Positions 18,601 to 26,657 of a stretch of 64,000 nt of DNA are shown in pieces. Position 1 is the first letter of the stretch. The number at the start of each line of letters is the position of its first letter. The stretch is from Saccharofermentans sp. (lineage in GTDB: Bacteria > Bacillota > Clostridia > Saccharofermentanales > Saccharofermentanaceae). Location: assembly GCA_024403695.1 (NCBI GenBank), contig JAKSRI010000012.1:1-64000 (forward strand), written 5' to 3'. The translations under genes were made by a program, and so were the position numbers. Below the pieces are notes generated by a model. That model did not search any database, was not told the DNA's origin, and was given only the letters and a program-made list of their open reading frames with translations.

Positions 18601-18804
18601 AACGGAACCATCGGAATTAATAGTTTTCTCTGGTCTAATGACAGCACAACTATCCTTAATGAAAACTATCTTCTTATTATCTGTATATTCCTGAAGTTCC
18701 TGATTAATCCAATGAGGTTCATGGCACTCGATATTCCAGCTGGACGAATCAAATTCATCTGCATCAAATTCATCTGCCCATACCAGTTTGTAGGAATCAC
18801 TCAT
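15700..18804 (-). CDS. GH16-like / CBM-like / LacI-type sensor / GGDEF fusion protein
   Basis: A predicted cytoplasmic diguanylate cyclase of 1034 residues with an unusual front end. No signal peptide or membrane helix is visible. In order: a GH16 laminarinase-like domain (about residues 5-255); a CBM4/9-like beta-sandwich (about 270-415); a LacI/periplasmic-binding-protein-like sensor domain (about 418-705); a GAF-like or linker region (about 730-890); and GGDEF (about 890-1034). The cyclase motif ARYGGDEFAI is intact, and I see no RxxD inhibitory site before it. The GH16 motif, normally ExDxxE, reads DIGIME at 18444-18427, so the nucleophile Glu is Asp and the middle Asp is Gly. That domain is probably a sugar-binding pseudoenzyme. 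The start follows AAGGGGG 9-10 nt before ATG. I infer sugar sensing coupled to cyclic di-GMP. The ligand is unknown. Confidence 0.8.
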   Translation of the reverse strand: MSDSYKLVWADEFDADEFDSSSWNIECHEPHWINQELQEYTDNKKIVFIKDSCAVIRPEKTINSDGSVSYYSGYLTTNGLKTFTYGRFEARIKIPSGRGFLPAFKLISDQEIYGEWPRSGDIGIMEILGQEPTKNYSTVRFGAPIAQRQGTDHIYDGRYCDGFHVYACEWNPDEISFFIDGKKFFSTGYWFSQNPDGSEIAPYPAPFNKPFAICLNLSIGSTWAGEPDIKTKYGDSAQMYIDYVRVYQKDEYDENVTRPVKELNMRPADETGNLLLSDSKDWEFQLHRNGNGNCSIVDDEFVVDISDVGDEVFSIQVLQGKVPLVKGETYCLSFDACAESPRTISAAVTAPDVGWAQYLPYRSVYLDSHYQRHNIYIDMKYDTDDNARVEFNLGNTESLASVKIKNIRLEKISKCEDKRKVIAVCGVWEDAENFNQFISAMQTPEIANDYVVAGVTFGSVMLDFSNEEVMLRLVDYISEMDLAAIIMFVEMLESKKVVDALVALAKERQIPIFSFEHDVDGCINSSYDYRSGFKQMVDHVIEEHDCKIVHMFAGNKGNPFSDEREEIFKQSLLEHGLTYSEENIFHGDFWDARAELVMQELIDNGYEMPDAIVCANDSMAVGVCDCLMRNGILVPQQVVVTGFDGIREAKMHNPGISTCEPDYEGIVSMIMGTISEWSPNLTGVTQKKITHYIPKFDSSCGCPASRNQEWFDVVSRLSKDNQDYFRHMLEMGHFVSRSINMESIDDAAMELRHYLWLWTDYYYFIGINNHAGCIHGIFAGVNGEFSYRNKYYNYPTTAPDIDLVLKKGGKFNIILAKQIRSNDESWGLMVQAYDKIDLRDEQRFEEFSLYMSSVVSAVINKNKLIGAMSKIEHLSESDYLTGLYNRRGFLKKVQEMIDDPKNMGSVISVFSIDMDGLKTINDNYGHNDGDCAIKALARSLKAYVGNRGICARYGGDEFAICIVGDRELLPDFVNIHDRIRNHCATDPELEDKSYEVDASIGISERRIRAGINLEDLISFSDTAMYIDKQSRKMK

Positions 18805-18841
18805 ACCGCTTGTCCCCCTTTTACCATAGTGTATCACGGTA

Positions 18842-18900
18842 AAGAAAAAACGTCACCAAATATAAAAGATTCCTAGTTCTCTTTTACATCTGATGACGTT
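18842..18900 (-). terminator. Long hairpin with T-run just upstream of the GGDEF fusion gene
   Basis: On the minus strand AACGTCATCAGATGTAAAAGA pairs imperfectly over about 21 bp with TCTTTTATATTTGGTGACGTT, then TTTTCTTT follows, 38 nt before the start codon. No minus-strand gene ends here, so a leader attenuator is more likely than an ordinary terminator. Confidence 0.6.
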
Positions 18901-18910
18901 AACCTATATC

Positions 18911-18929
18911 GCACTACTCAACGTAGTAC
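18911..18929. promoter_or_regulatory. Inverted repeat in the divergent spacer, possible XRE operator
   Basis: GCACTAC-TCAAC-GTAGTAC lies between the GGDEF fusion gene and the XRE regulator gene. Its place and symmetry fit an operator for the adjacent regulator, which is inference only. Confidence 0.4.
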
Positions 18930-18992
18930 ATTGACTAATAATCATGGTAATGCATTGTGTTGCTTATATCAAGTATTCATTAAAATAAAACT

Positions 18993-19322
18993 ATGACAAA
19001 AACCGTGAATAAAACAATTGGTTCAAGAATACGAGAAGCCAGAGATGCTGCTGATCTTACCCAGCCGCAACTCGCCGATTTAATTGGCATAAATTGGAAA
19101 ACTCTATCCGCTATTGAGCGTAGTGTTCAAAATCCGTCTCTTAAAACCATCTGCAAAATTAGCGATGCGTTAGCTGTGTCATGCGATTATCTTCTTATGG
19201 GAGTAAAACACGGTGAAACACCTACAACTTTTGAAAGAATCAAATATCTTAACCCTAAATACCAGAAAATTCTGAACGATCAAATTACCATGATGCTCGA
19301 AGCTCAGAAAAACATGGAGTAA
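18993..19322 (+). CDS. XRE-family transcriptional regulator
   Basis: A 109-residue protein with an N-terminal Cro/CI-type helix-turn-helix (about residues 8-70: IGSRIREARDAADLTQPQLADLIG, then WKTLSAIERSVQNPSL, shown as landmarks) and a short helical tail for dimerisation. It is transcribed away from the GGDEF fusion gene, so it may control that gene, itself, or both. No clear ribosome site precedes the ATG (AAAATAAAACT), so translation may be weak or leaderless. Confidence 0.85.
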   Translation: MTKTVNKTIGSRIREARDAADLTQPQLADLIGINWKTLSAIERSVQNPSLKTICKISDALAVSCDYLLMGVKHGETPTTFERIKYLNPKYQKILNDQITMMLEAQKNME

Positions 19323-19350
19323 TTAACAACTACCAAACATAGTAAGTTTG

Positions 19351-19359
19351 TGTTATACT
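19351..19359 (+). promoter_or_regulatory. Extended -10 promoter of tRNA-Thr
   Basis: TGTTATACT (TGn plus TATACT) ends 16 nt before the mature tRNA. The -35 region is weak. Confidence 0.5.
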
Positions 19360-19375
19360 CCGTCTTGTTCTTCAC

Positions 19376-19451
19376 GCCTCTATAGCTCAGGAGGTAGAGC
19401 GCATCCATGGTAAGGATGAGGTCGCCGGTTCAAATCCGGCTGGAGGCTCCA
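19376..19451 (+). tRNA. tRNA-Thr(GGT)
   Basis: A 76-nt cloverleaf with encoded CCA. The acceptor stem is GCCTCTA/TGGAGGC, followed by discriminator T. The D arm contains AGCTC...GAGC. The anticodon stem-loop CATCC-ATGGTAA-GGATG has anticodon GGT, which decodes ACC/ACT. The T arm is GCCGG-TTCAAAT-CCGGC. Confidence 0.95.
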
Positions 19452-19457
19452 AATTAT

Positions 19458-19489
19458 AAGACCTGTCTCAGATGAGGCAGGTCTTTTGA
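19458..19489 (+). terminator. Terminator of tRNA-Thr
   Basis: AAGACCTGTCTC pairs with GAGGCAGGTCTT across a four-base loop (AGAT) and is followed by TT. Confidence 0.8.
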
Positions 19490-19500
19490 TTTGATTTTAT

Positions 19501-19950
19501 TTAGTTCTCCTCCAACAACTTTTTATCCATGGAGTTATCGTAGAAGTATTTAATTACAGCGCGTCTGGTAACAATTCCGATGTATGCTCCTCTGTCATCT
19601 ACAATCGGAATAAAATTCTGATTCAGCACATTCATAAGCAACTCATCAATAGATGCCATGATATTAACCGCAGGATTATTCTCCAGTGTCTTAGCAAGGT
19701 CAATCTCACTAATATGAAAATTCTCCAGATCCTCAATAGCTCTAGTGTGAGGCTCACCGGACTCACCCTTAACAATAAACCAGAGCAAATCGCCTTCACT
19801 GATAGTTCCCTGATAATTACCTTCTCTGTCGATGACCGGAATAGCAGAATATCCGTGATGGCGCATCTTTTCCAACGCCTGTCTTACAGTATAGTCGTTA
19901 TAAAGAAAGGCTGTCTCAGCCTTAGGAATCATAAAAAAAGCTATATTCAT
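19501..19950 (-). CDS. CBS-domain protein
   Basis: A 149-residue protein made almost wholly of one CBS pair: an N-terminal CBS (about residues 8-62, YTVRQALEKMRHHGYSAIPVID) and a second CBS (about 80-140, ASIDELLMNVLNQNFIPIVDDRG). Such pairs bind adenosyl ligands and act as energy or second-messenger sensors. No catalytic or membrane domain is attached, so it may act on a partner. The start at 19950 is favoured by AGGGA 8 nt upstream; the longer frame begins at TTG. Confidence 0.85.
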   Translation of the reverse strand: MNIAFFMIPKAETAFLYNDYTVRQALEKMRHHGYSAIPVIDREGNYQGTISEGDLLWFIVKGESGEPHTRAIEDLENFHISEIDLAKTLENNPAVNIMASIDELLMNVLNQNFIPIVDDRGAYIGIVTRRAVIKYFYDNSMDKKLLEEN

Positions 19951-20060
19951 ATATCGTTCCCTCAAACAAATATTACCCTCTTATTATATCCCATAAACCG
20001 GAAGGATATGGGCAAAAAGAGGGCAGTATTCAAAAGTTAATATCTAATTAATAATTGGGA

Positions 20061-21668
20061 TTATTCCATTCCCTGTTCTGCTTTCCACTCCAGATACTCA
20101 TCGTATCCCATACGCTTATCAATAATTCCATCTGGAACAATCTCGATAATTCTATTGGCAATTGTATTCATAAGCTCACGGTCATGTGAGTAGAAAAGAA
20201 TGCTTCCTGGGAACTTCTTAATACCTTCATTAAGAGCTGTAATTGACTCCAAATCAAGGTGGTTAGTAGGATCGTCAAAGATAGTAACGTTTGCATTAAC
20301 AAGCATCTGTCTACTTAACATACATCTAACCTTCTCTCCTCCGGAAAGAACATTAGCCTTCTTAAGAGCCTCTTCACCAGAGAAAAGCATACGACCAAGG
20401 AATCCTCTTACGTAACTCTCGTTCTGATCCTTAGAATACTGACGAAGCCAGTCAACAAGACTCAAGTCACAGTTATCGAAGAACTCAGAATTATCCTTAG
20501 GAAGATAAGATCTTGATGTAGTAACACCCCACTTAATATCTCCCTGGAACTCGTCCTCAGGACAAACCTCTGCCAGAATATCGAACAGCTGTGTAATAGC
20601 AACTTCATCCTTACTGATAATACCGATATGATCGCCCTTCTCCATTGTGAAGGAAATATCATTAAGTGTCTGTCTTCCGCCCTTATTTGCAGTCAGGTTC
20701 TTAACAAAGAGAACATCGTTACCGATTTCTCTGTCCTGATTAAATGCTATAAATGGGTATCTTCTAGAAGATGCCTTAACTTCAGGGAGCTCCAAGTTAT
20801 CAAGAAGCTTCTTACGGGAAGTAGCCTGCTTGGACTTAGAAGCGTTAGCTGAGAATCGTGCAATAAAGTCCTGCAACTCCTTACGACGCGCCTCAATCTT
20901 CTTTGTCTGATCCTTAAGCTGACGAAGAGAGAGCTGTGTATACTCGTACCAGAAATCGTAGTTACCCTGGAACAAAGTAACCTTACTAAAATCGATATCA
21001 ACAATGTGAGTACATACCTTATTAAGGAAGTGTCTGTCGTGAGATACAACAAGAACGCAGTTCTCATAATCGAGAAGATAATTCTCGAGCCAACGACAGC
21101 TGTTAAGGTCAAGGTGGTTAGTAGGCTCGTCGAGGAGGAGATAATCCGGTTCACCGAAGAGTGCCTGTGCGAGAAGGACTTTCACCTTCTGTCCACCAGT
21201 AAGATCCTTCATTGGTCTCTCATAGAAATCCTCACCAAGACCGAGACCCTGGAGAAGTATCTCCGCATTACTCTCAGCAGACCATCCGTCCAACTCGATA
21301 AACTCACCCTCGAGTTCACCAAGCAAAACTCCATCTTCATCATTAAAATCAGTCTTAGCGTAGAGTCTTTCCTTCTCCTTCATGATCTCATAGAGACGCT
21401 TATGACCCATGATTACAGTCTCACGAACTGTATACTCATCATACTTAAAGTGATCCTGCTCCAATACAGCGAGACGCTCATTCTTAGGAATATTTACAAA
21501 TCCCTTCTGTGGCTCGATCTCCCCCTGAATAATCTTAAGGAATGTAGACTTACCAGCACCGTTGGCACCAATAATTCCATAACAACAGCCCTTATTGAAC
21601 TGAATATTAACATCTTCGAACAGAATGCGAGCTCCAAAACGGAGCTCTACACTTGATACATCAATCAT
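20061..21668 (-). CDS. ABC-F family ATPase (YkpA/YbiT-like)
   Basis: A soluble ABC-F protein (535 residues) with two ATPase domains and no membrane part. The group acts on ribosomes. The first domain is complete: GANGAGKST (Walker A), LTGGQK (signature) and LLLDEPTNHLD (Walker B). A charged interdomain linker lies near residues 235-300. In the second domain the signature LSGGEK is kept, but Walker A is replaced by IISKDEVAITQ and Walker B reads IFDDPTNHLD, with Asp for the catalytic Glu. That side probably does not hydrolyse ATP. The gene lies 12 nt after the SDR gene. It does not look like a known antibiotic-resistance ABC-F. Confidence 0.87.
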   Translation of the reverse strand: MIDVSSVELRFGARILFEDVNIQFNKGCCYGIIGANGAGKSTFLKIIQGEIEPQKGFVNIPKNERLAVLEQDHFKYDEYTVRETVIMGHKRLYEIMKEKERLYAKTDFNDEDGVLLGELEGEFIELDGWSAESNAEILLQGLGLGEDFYERPMKDLTGGQKVKVLLAQALFGEPDYLLLDEPTNHLDLNSCRWLENYLLDYENCVLVVSHDRHFLNKVCTHIVDIDFSKVTLFQGNYDFWYEYTQLSLRQLKDQTKKIEARRKELQDFIARFSANASKSKQATSRKKLLDNLELPEVKASSRRYPFIAFNQDREIGNDVLFVKNLTANKGGRQTLNDISFTMEKGDHIGIISKDEVAITQLFDILAEVCPEDEFQGDIKWGVTTSRSYLPKDNSEFFDNCDLSLVDWLRQYSKDQNESYVRGFLGRMLFSGEEALKKANVLSGGEKVRCMLSRQMLVNANVTIFDDPTNHLDLESITALNEGIKKFPGSILFYSHDRELMNTIANRIIEIVPDGIIDKRMGYDEYLEWKAEQGME

Positions 21669-21680
21669 CTTAAACTTCCT

Positions 21681-22529
21681 TTATCCTTCAATTTCTTTAC
21701 GGCGCATAAGATATCCTTCGAGCGCGATAATCCAATAAGTTGGCACGATCTTAGATACTACATGTAATGCCTTCTGAACAAAACCATACACGAACATCTG
21801 TCTGCCGAATCTCGCTGCTCTAATGGAAGCTGCTGCCAATCTGTCAGGGTCCGCTACGATATATTTGCGGAATCCTGAGAAATCCTTGGCCTTACCATCT
21901 GTCGCATTACTCTGGAATTCTGTCTTAACAGGACCAGGGCAAACTGTAGTTACAGCAATCTTATATGGACGGAGCTCGATATCCAATGCTCTGGAAAATG
22001 CTACCACATATGCCTTAGAAGCGGAATAGGCAGCAAATGTTGGCTGAGGTAAAAATGCTGCAGAAGATGCAACATTAATAATTCTTGGACCATTTAATCT
22101 AGAGAAAACGATATTTTCTCTAGTCATATAAGGAAGACAGATTCTGGAAAGAACTGAAAGTGCAGTACAGTTAAGAGCAACAGTATCAGCGAGTGCATCC
22201 TCGTCCTTATCAACAACATATCCGCGCTTACCCATGCCGGCACAGTTAATAAGAAGTCCGATTTTTGGCTTCTCCTCCTCGAGCTTTTCCTTAATAGCCT
22301 GAAGATCCTCAGACTTAGTCAGGTCAGCCTGGATGCAAACCAATCTGGAGTCACCGATATGGGACTTAAGAAGATCGAGCTTGTCGCCTCTTCTGGCAAT
22401 AATCCAAATCTCCTGGAAGGGTAAACTGCCGTATACCCCATGACCTTTTACCACCTGCTTTACAAATGCTTCTCCAATTCCTGAAGATGCGCCTGTGATA
22501 ATCGCAATGTTCAAATCATGCTTCTCCAT
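21681..22529 (-). CDS. Short-chain dehydrogenase/reductase
   Basis: An SDR oxidoreductase of 282 residues. The cofactor motif is TGASSGIGEAF (about residues 13-23), the NAG-like motif is INCAGMGKRG, and the catalytic pair is YSASK (Tyr and Lys) with an upstream serine in NVASSAAFL. The C-terminal 60 residues, with a hydrophobic stretch (ALHVVSKIVPTYWIIAL), may touch the membrane. The substrate is unknown. The gene lies between the GH5 gene (12 nt) and the ABC-F gene (12 nt), so co-transcription is likely. Confidence 0.85.
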   Translation of the reverse strand: MEKHDLNIAIITGASSGIGEAFVKQVVKGHGVYGSLPFQEIWIIARRGDKLDLLKSHIGDSRLVCIQADLTKSEDLQAIKEKLEEEKPKIGLLINCAGMGKRGYVVDKDEDALADTVALNCTALSVLSRICLPYMTRENIVFSRLNGPRIINVASSAAFLPQPTFAAYSASKAYVVAFSRALDIELRPYKIAVTTVCPGPVKTEFQSNATDGKAKDFSGFRKYIVADPDRLAAASIRAARFGRQMFVYGFVQKALHVVSKIVPTYWIIALEGYLMRRKEIEG

Positions 22530-22541
22530 AGTATGCCTCCT

Positions 22542-24506
22542 TTAGTTTTCCTTCTTGTTTTTCTTAGTAGGTAATCCGTTCTTTCCTAATTTATATGATA
22601 ACACGCCACCTGCAACCACCAGGATTCCACCCAATATGCTGCCTGCGCCTATTAACACGAGCTTAAGTGTGCTTGTTCCTTTTTTTGCTTTTGCCTCACC
22701 AGATGTCTCCTGACTTTCGTCGGCGGTCACTGCTGAAGAAGTCTCCTCCTCGGGTTCCACAGTAGTAGAAGGCTTGGTCTCGTCGTGAACCACTGGCTTT
22801 ATTTCGTCACCTGTGTAGTCCTTAAGGGCGATACCGTTGCTTCCAAGTGGCACCTCGTGGTCAAGTCCGATAAACTTGCCGTCAGAATTCTTCCACAAAA
22901 CCTCACTTACGAATGTGTACTTCTCATCATCCCATGTAGTAAAGTCATCCTTCACAAGTCCACCTGTGTCACCGGAGTTGGCATTAAAGCACCAGAATGT
23001 ATGATTAAGATGGTACTCACCAATAAGCTGTCTCATGTAAGTCATCCAAGTAAGATTATCACCTGTCATGAAGCCGCCCCACTCACCAATGAGAAGTGGC
23101 GCGATCTCCTGATCATCGATATAAAGCCATGAATCATACCAATAATCATCCATCAGTGATTCATAAGTAAATCCACCTTCGAACCATGGCTGCGCATACA
23201 CTGCAGGACCATAATCATGAGGGGAATAAACAACCTGACTGTTACGATCCTTAGAACCAAAATCAATTGGATAATCAGCAACCGCACGGAGGTTTCCACC
23301 CCACCAGGAATTGAAATAATCCTCATCATTAGTTGAAGTAAAGTTATTGCTCTTAATATCTGTTGGATAGATCTGAATACCCTCGATAACAATCAGTGCG
23401 TTAGGGTTGTTATCCAGAATGATGTTACCTGCACGTTCTGCAGCATACTTCCAGTTATTAGAATCCTTGGAGTCATTCCAGATAGCATGACTTGGCTCAG
23501 ATGCCTTACCATGTGGCTCATTCTTAATGTCATAAGCAACAATAGTATCGTTATTGGCATAACGCTTGGATACCCAGTCCAGTGCCTCAAAGTACTGGTC
23601 CTCAGAGAAACTATCGGAATACCAAAGTGGGTCCATATGTCCCATGGCGTCTGTCTTAGCACTATGGATATCAAGCATGATCTTAATACCATGGGCCTCG
23701 CACACCTCCAGAACATGCTCCCAAATCTGAAGTGAGTTCATGCCATCAAGATAAGCATTAGACGCGTGGTTATAGTTGGCTTCAGGGTACTCACCACGGG
23801 ACCACTGAAGCAAGAGCTCTGCGGAAATAGGCACGCGGATAAGGTTAAAGCCGTGGTCCGAAATGGAAATGAGTGCGTCATCAAGGCTACAAGCCCACAC
23901 GCCATCAAAGAGATTGGAACCAGTGTTATAACCGAACCAGGAAAGACCAGTAAGCCAAACCTCGTTACCATTCATATCAAGAATTTTATCTCCATCAGTT
24001 GTGAGCCAGTCATCACCCTGAACACCATGTGTTGTAGTTGTTGGTGCTACTGGATCACCAACAGGTGCGCCTGTTGTAGGAGTTGTCTCGTTACCAGAAG
24101 GAGTCTCAACTGAACTTGTGCCGGAGCCTTCAATTGATACGAGCTTGACTGAAGTAATTCCGGAACCATCAACCTGGATTCCGACATTACCATCAAATCC
24201 CCAATTGTTAGGACCGTCGGCGCTAACAACTGCAGTTACCTGCTTACCATTTATTGTATATGAATCAAAACCCCATCCTGAGGCTTTGGATACAGTTCCA
24301 TCGAATTCTACAACTACAGTGATTGTCTGATATCCCTTACAACCAGATAGGTTAAGTGTAATCTGTCCGCCTGTTCCCCATGGGTTAGTACTCTCAACTT
24401 TTGCAGTAGGGTCAGCATTAACCAGTGTTGCTGGCATAGCCATGGAAATAGCTCCCACAGTCACCACTGAAGCAAGAAATGCTGATAACAATTTACGTAA
24501 CTTCAT
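22542..24506 (-). CDS. Surface-anchored GH5 endoglucanase-like protein
   Basis: Glycoside hydrolase family 5 protein (654 residues). It has a signal peptide (MKLRKLLSAFLASVVTVGA), an N-terminal beta-rich module of about 95 residues that may be a carbohydrate-binding domain, a Thr/Pro-rich linker, and a GH5 barrel from about residue 165 to 545. The acid/base glutamate is in KNEPHG and the nucleophile in LIGEWGG. The C-terminus has a Thr/Ser/Glu linker, a transmembrane helix and a lysine-rich tail, so the enzyme is probably displayed on the cell. The start is set by AAGGAG before ATG. It probably cleaves beta-1,4-glucan or a related plant polymer. The substrate is inferred from family only. Confidence 0.88.
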   Translation of the reverse strand: MKLRKLLSAFLASVVTVGAISMAMPATLVNADPTAKVESTNPWGTGGQITLNLSGCKGYQTITVVVEFDGTVSKASGWGFDSYTINGKQVTAVVSADGPNNWGFDGNVGIQVDGSGITSVKLVSIEGSGTSSVETPSGNETTPTTGAPVGDPVAPTTTTHGVQGDDWLTTDGDKILDMNGNEVWLTGLSWFGYNTGSNLFDGVWACSLDDALISISDHGFNLIRVPISAELLLQWSRGEYPEANYNHASNAYLDGMNSLQIWEHVLEVCEAHGIKIMLDIHSAKTDAMGHMDPLWYSDSFSEDQYFEALDWVSKRYANNDTIVAYDIKNEPHGKASEPSHAIWNDSKDSNNWKYAAERAGNIILDNNPNALIVIEGIQIYPTDIKSNNFTSTNDEDYFNSWWGGNLRAVADYPIDFGSKDRNSQVVYSPHDYGPAVYAQPWFEGGFTYESLMDDYWYDSWLYIDDQEIAPLLIGEWGGFMTGDNLTWMTYMRQLIGEYHLNHTFWCFNANSGDTGGLVKDDFTTWDDEKYTFVSEVLWKNSDGKFIGLDHEVPLGSNGIALKDYTGDEIKPVVHDETKPSTTVEPEEETSSAVTADESQETSGEAKAKKGTSTLKLVLIGAGSILGGILVVAGGVLSYKLGKNGLPTKKNKKEN

Positions 24507-24562
24507 TCTTTCTCTCCTTGTTACAATCACTCCAAAGCATAACAAATTTTAGAAATCAATAA

Positions 24563-24594
24563 AAGCAAAGGCACCGGTAAAACCAGTGCCTTTG
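24563..24594 (-). terminator. Terminator of the PaaK-like gene
   Basis: On the minus strand AAAGGCACTGG-TTTTA-CCGGTGCCTTT, followed by GCTTTTATT. Confidence 0.8.
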
Positions 24595-24630
24595 ACGTAA
24601 TTTAACATAATTGTTATCTAGAAGACTTTA

Positions 24631-25950
24631 TTACTTCTGGAATCTGTTATCGATAACTCTCTTTGCCTTACCCATTGACTTAGGAAGTGAGTTAGGATCA
24701 ACGAGCTTAATCTTAATATGGAGACCTGTAATAGATGTGATATCAGACTCGATTGCCTTCTTAATGGCATCTGGGCTATCTACAAGTGTAAGAGGCTTCT
24801 TAGACTCTACTTCAACATAAATAGTATCTGCATTATTTACACGATCAACATGGATAAGGTAGTTAATAACTACATTCTTCTTATGGCGACCGATAGCTTC
24901 CTCAATCTGGCTTGGGAAGAGGTTTACACCACGGATGATGAGCATGTCATCACCACGACCTGTGATCTTGTCGATACGAGGTGTTGTTCTTCCGCATGCG
25001 CACTTACCATGGTAAAGACGTGTAAGGTCATGAGTATTGTATCTAACAAGAGGTGTAGCTTCCTTAGTAACAGATGAGAATACGAGCTCACCAAGCTCTC
25101 CATCAGGGAGTGGTGCACCTGTCTCTGGGTCAACAATCTCTGGCCAGAAGTGGTCAGCATTGATATGAATCTGGTCACAGCATGAGCAAGAACAACCAAC
25201 ACCAGGACCAAGAGTCTCAGAAAGACCATAGATATCCATAGCATGCATACCGGATCTCTCCTCGATTTCCTTCTTCATCTCAACTGTCCAAGCCTCAGCA
25301 CCGAAGAATCCGCAGCGGAGGTTAATTTCTTCCTTCTTAACGCCCATTTCATCCATCTTGTCGAGAATATTAAGCATATAAGATGGTGTACAGAAAATAA
25401 CATCTGACTGCCAGTCCTTAAGAATCTGAACCTGTCTTTCTGTCTGACCAGAAGAAACTGGAATAGCTACGCAACCATAAGGCTCACATGCATAATGAGG
25501 TCCAAGACCACCTGTGAAAAGACCATAACCATAAGACACATGGCAAAGGTCACCCTTCTGTACGCCACCCATTGCGAAGCAACGGCAAAGCATCTCGGAC
25601 CAGAGGTCAACGTCAGCCTTTGTATAACCAACAACCTTCATACGGCCTGTTGTACCTGATGAAGCGTGGAAACGAGCGAGTTCCTCCTTAGGTACTGCAA
25701 GTGTTCCGAATGGATAGTTATCACGGAAATCGAACTTATCGCAGAATGGGAGCTTAGCAAGATCCTGAACTCCTGTAATATCCTCTGGCTTAACACCAGC
25801 ATCATCAAGCTTCTTCTTATAGTATGGAATCTTCTCATACATTCTCTTAACACAAGCAACAAGGCGCTCACTTACAAGAGCTTCACGCTCTTCGTCGCTC
25901 ATGCACTCGTTCTTCTCATCCCAAATCCATGGTTTGAACTCTTTTGGCAT
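24631..25950 (-). CDS. Phenylacetate-CoA ligase family protein
   Basis: Adenylate-forming CoA ligase of the PaaK type (439 residues), which activates an aryl acid with ATP and CoA. The P-loop-like motif is SSGTTGRMK (about residues 95-103), and later motifs are YGLSE, RYNTHDLTRL and GRGDDMLIIRGVNLFPSQIEE (listed as landmarks). In gut anaerobes such enzymes often sit beside indolepyruvate oxidoreductase and activate aryl acids from amino-acid breakdown, but that gene is not adjacent here. The exact substrate cannot be told. A cysteine cluster (GVGCSCSCC, about residue 245) may bind metal. Confidence 0.87.
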   Translation of the reverse strand: MPKEFKPWIWDEKNECMSDEEREALVSERLVACVKRMYEKIPYYKKKLDDAGVKPEDITGVQDLAKLPFCDKFDFRDNYPFGTLAVPKEELARFHASSGTTGRMKVVGYTKADVDLWSEMLCRCFAMGGVQKGDLCHVSYGYGLFTGGLGPHYACEPYGCVAIPVSSGQTERQVQILKDWQSDVIFCTPSYMLNILDKMDEMGVKKEEINLRCGFFGAEAWTVEMKKEIEERSGMHAMDIYGLSETLGPGVGCSCSCCDQIHINADHFWPEIVDPETGAPLPDGELGELVFSSVTKEATPLVRYNTHDLTRLYHGKCACGRTTPRIDKITGRGDDMLIIRGVNLFPSQIEEAIGRHKKNVVINYLIHVDRVNNADTIYVEVESKKPLTLVDSPDAIKKAIESDITSITGLHIKIKLVDPNSLPKSMGKAKRVIDNRFQK

Positions 25951-25990
25951 ATTAATTCTCCTTTTCTGCTGGCTGACACCCTTCCAATTG

Positions 25991-26028
25991 CAAATTAAAT
26001 CCCATCATTAGTTTTTCTAATGACGGGA
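25991..26028 (-). terminator. Terminator-like hairpin between the comEB-like gene and the PaaK-like gene
   Basis: On the minus strand TCCCGTCATTAG-AAAAA-CTAATGATGGGA, followed by TTTAATTT. It could end the upstream operon or act as a leader attenuator of the PaaK-like gene, whose start is 41 nt away. Confidence 0.6.
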
Positions 26029-26123
26029 CATTAATAAACTTATGTAGATAATCGCCGCCTGAACTTAGTCACTGTGTAAAATTATAAATTCCAGGCGCAT
26101 TTTTTGCAATATATTTGTGCAAT

Positions 26124-26609
26124 TCACACATCTATTGTGATTTCTCTAGAGCTAGACTCGTACTGCTTATAAGTTACTCCTGCACTATCAAGCATTCTTC
26201 TCGCTGCTTTGCATCCATCTGTATCGTGATACTTATCACAATCGAAGATTACTTCCTTAATTCCCTTCTGGATAAGAGCCTTTGTACAGTTCTCACATGG
26301 GAAAAGAGTTACATATACTCTTGTGTTCTTAAGATCTGCTGTACCACAGTTAAGAATGGCGTTAAGCTCTGCGTGACAAACATATGCATACTTGGAATCA
26401 TATGTGCCGCCCTCTCGCTCCCATGGGAAATCATCATCAGAACAACCCTTAGGGAAACCGTTATATCCAACTGTGAGAATACGGTTATCATCATTAACGA
26501 TACATGCGCCAACCTGTGTACTAGGGTCCTTGGATCTAAGTGCTGACAACTTGGCTACGCCCATGAAATACTCGTCCCAAGAAATGTAATCTTTTCTTTT
26601 AAGTGTCAT
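26124..26609 (-). CDS. dCMP/cytidine deaminase family protein (ComEB-like)
   Basis: Zinc-dependent dCMP deaminase-type enzyme (161 residues), giving dUMP for dTMP synthesis. The zinc site is CHAELNAIL (HAE) plus PCENC (PCxxC). STQVGACIVNDDNRILTVGYNG is the typical N-terminal block. A run AAGGAAGGGG precedes the ATG. It follows the flavoprotein gene by 48 nt and is probably the last gene of the ddl operon. Confidence 0.9.
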   Translation of the reverse strand: MTLKRKDYISWDEYFMGVAKLSALRSKDPSTQVGACIVNDDNRILTVGYNGFPKGCSDDDFPWEREGGTYDSKYAYVCHAELNAILNCGTADLKNTRVYVTLFPCENCTKALIQKGIKEVIFDCDKYHDTDGCKAARRMLDSAGVTYKQYESSSREITIDV

Positions 26610-26657
26610 AATTCCCCTTCCTTCTGAAGCGCCATTCTTGCCGCGACAACTTCCCTG

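Noticed and set aside
15573..18992. oriC/dnaA next to rpmH
   Set aside because: I found no DnaA-box cluster (TTATCCACA and variants) and no dnaA reading frame here.
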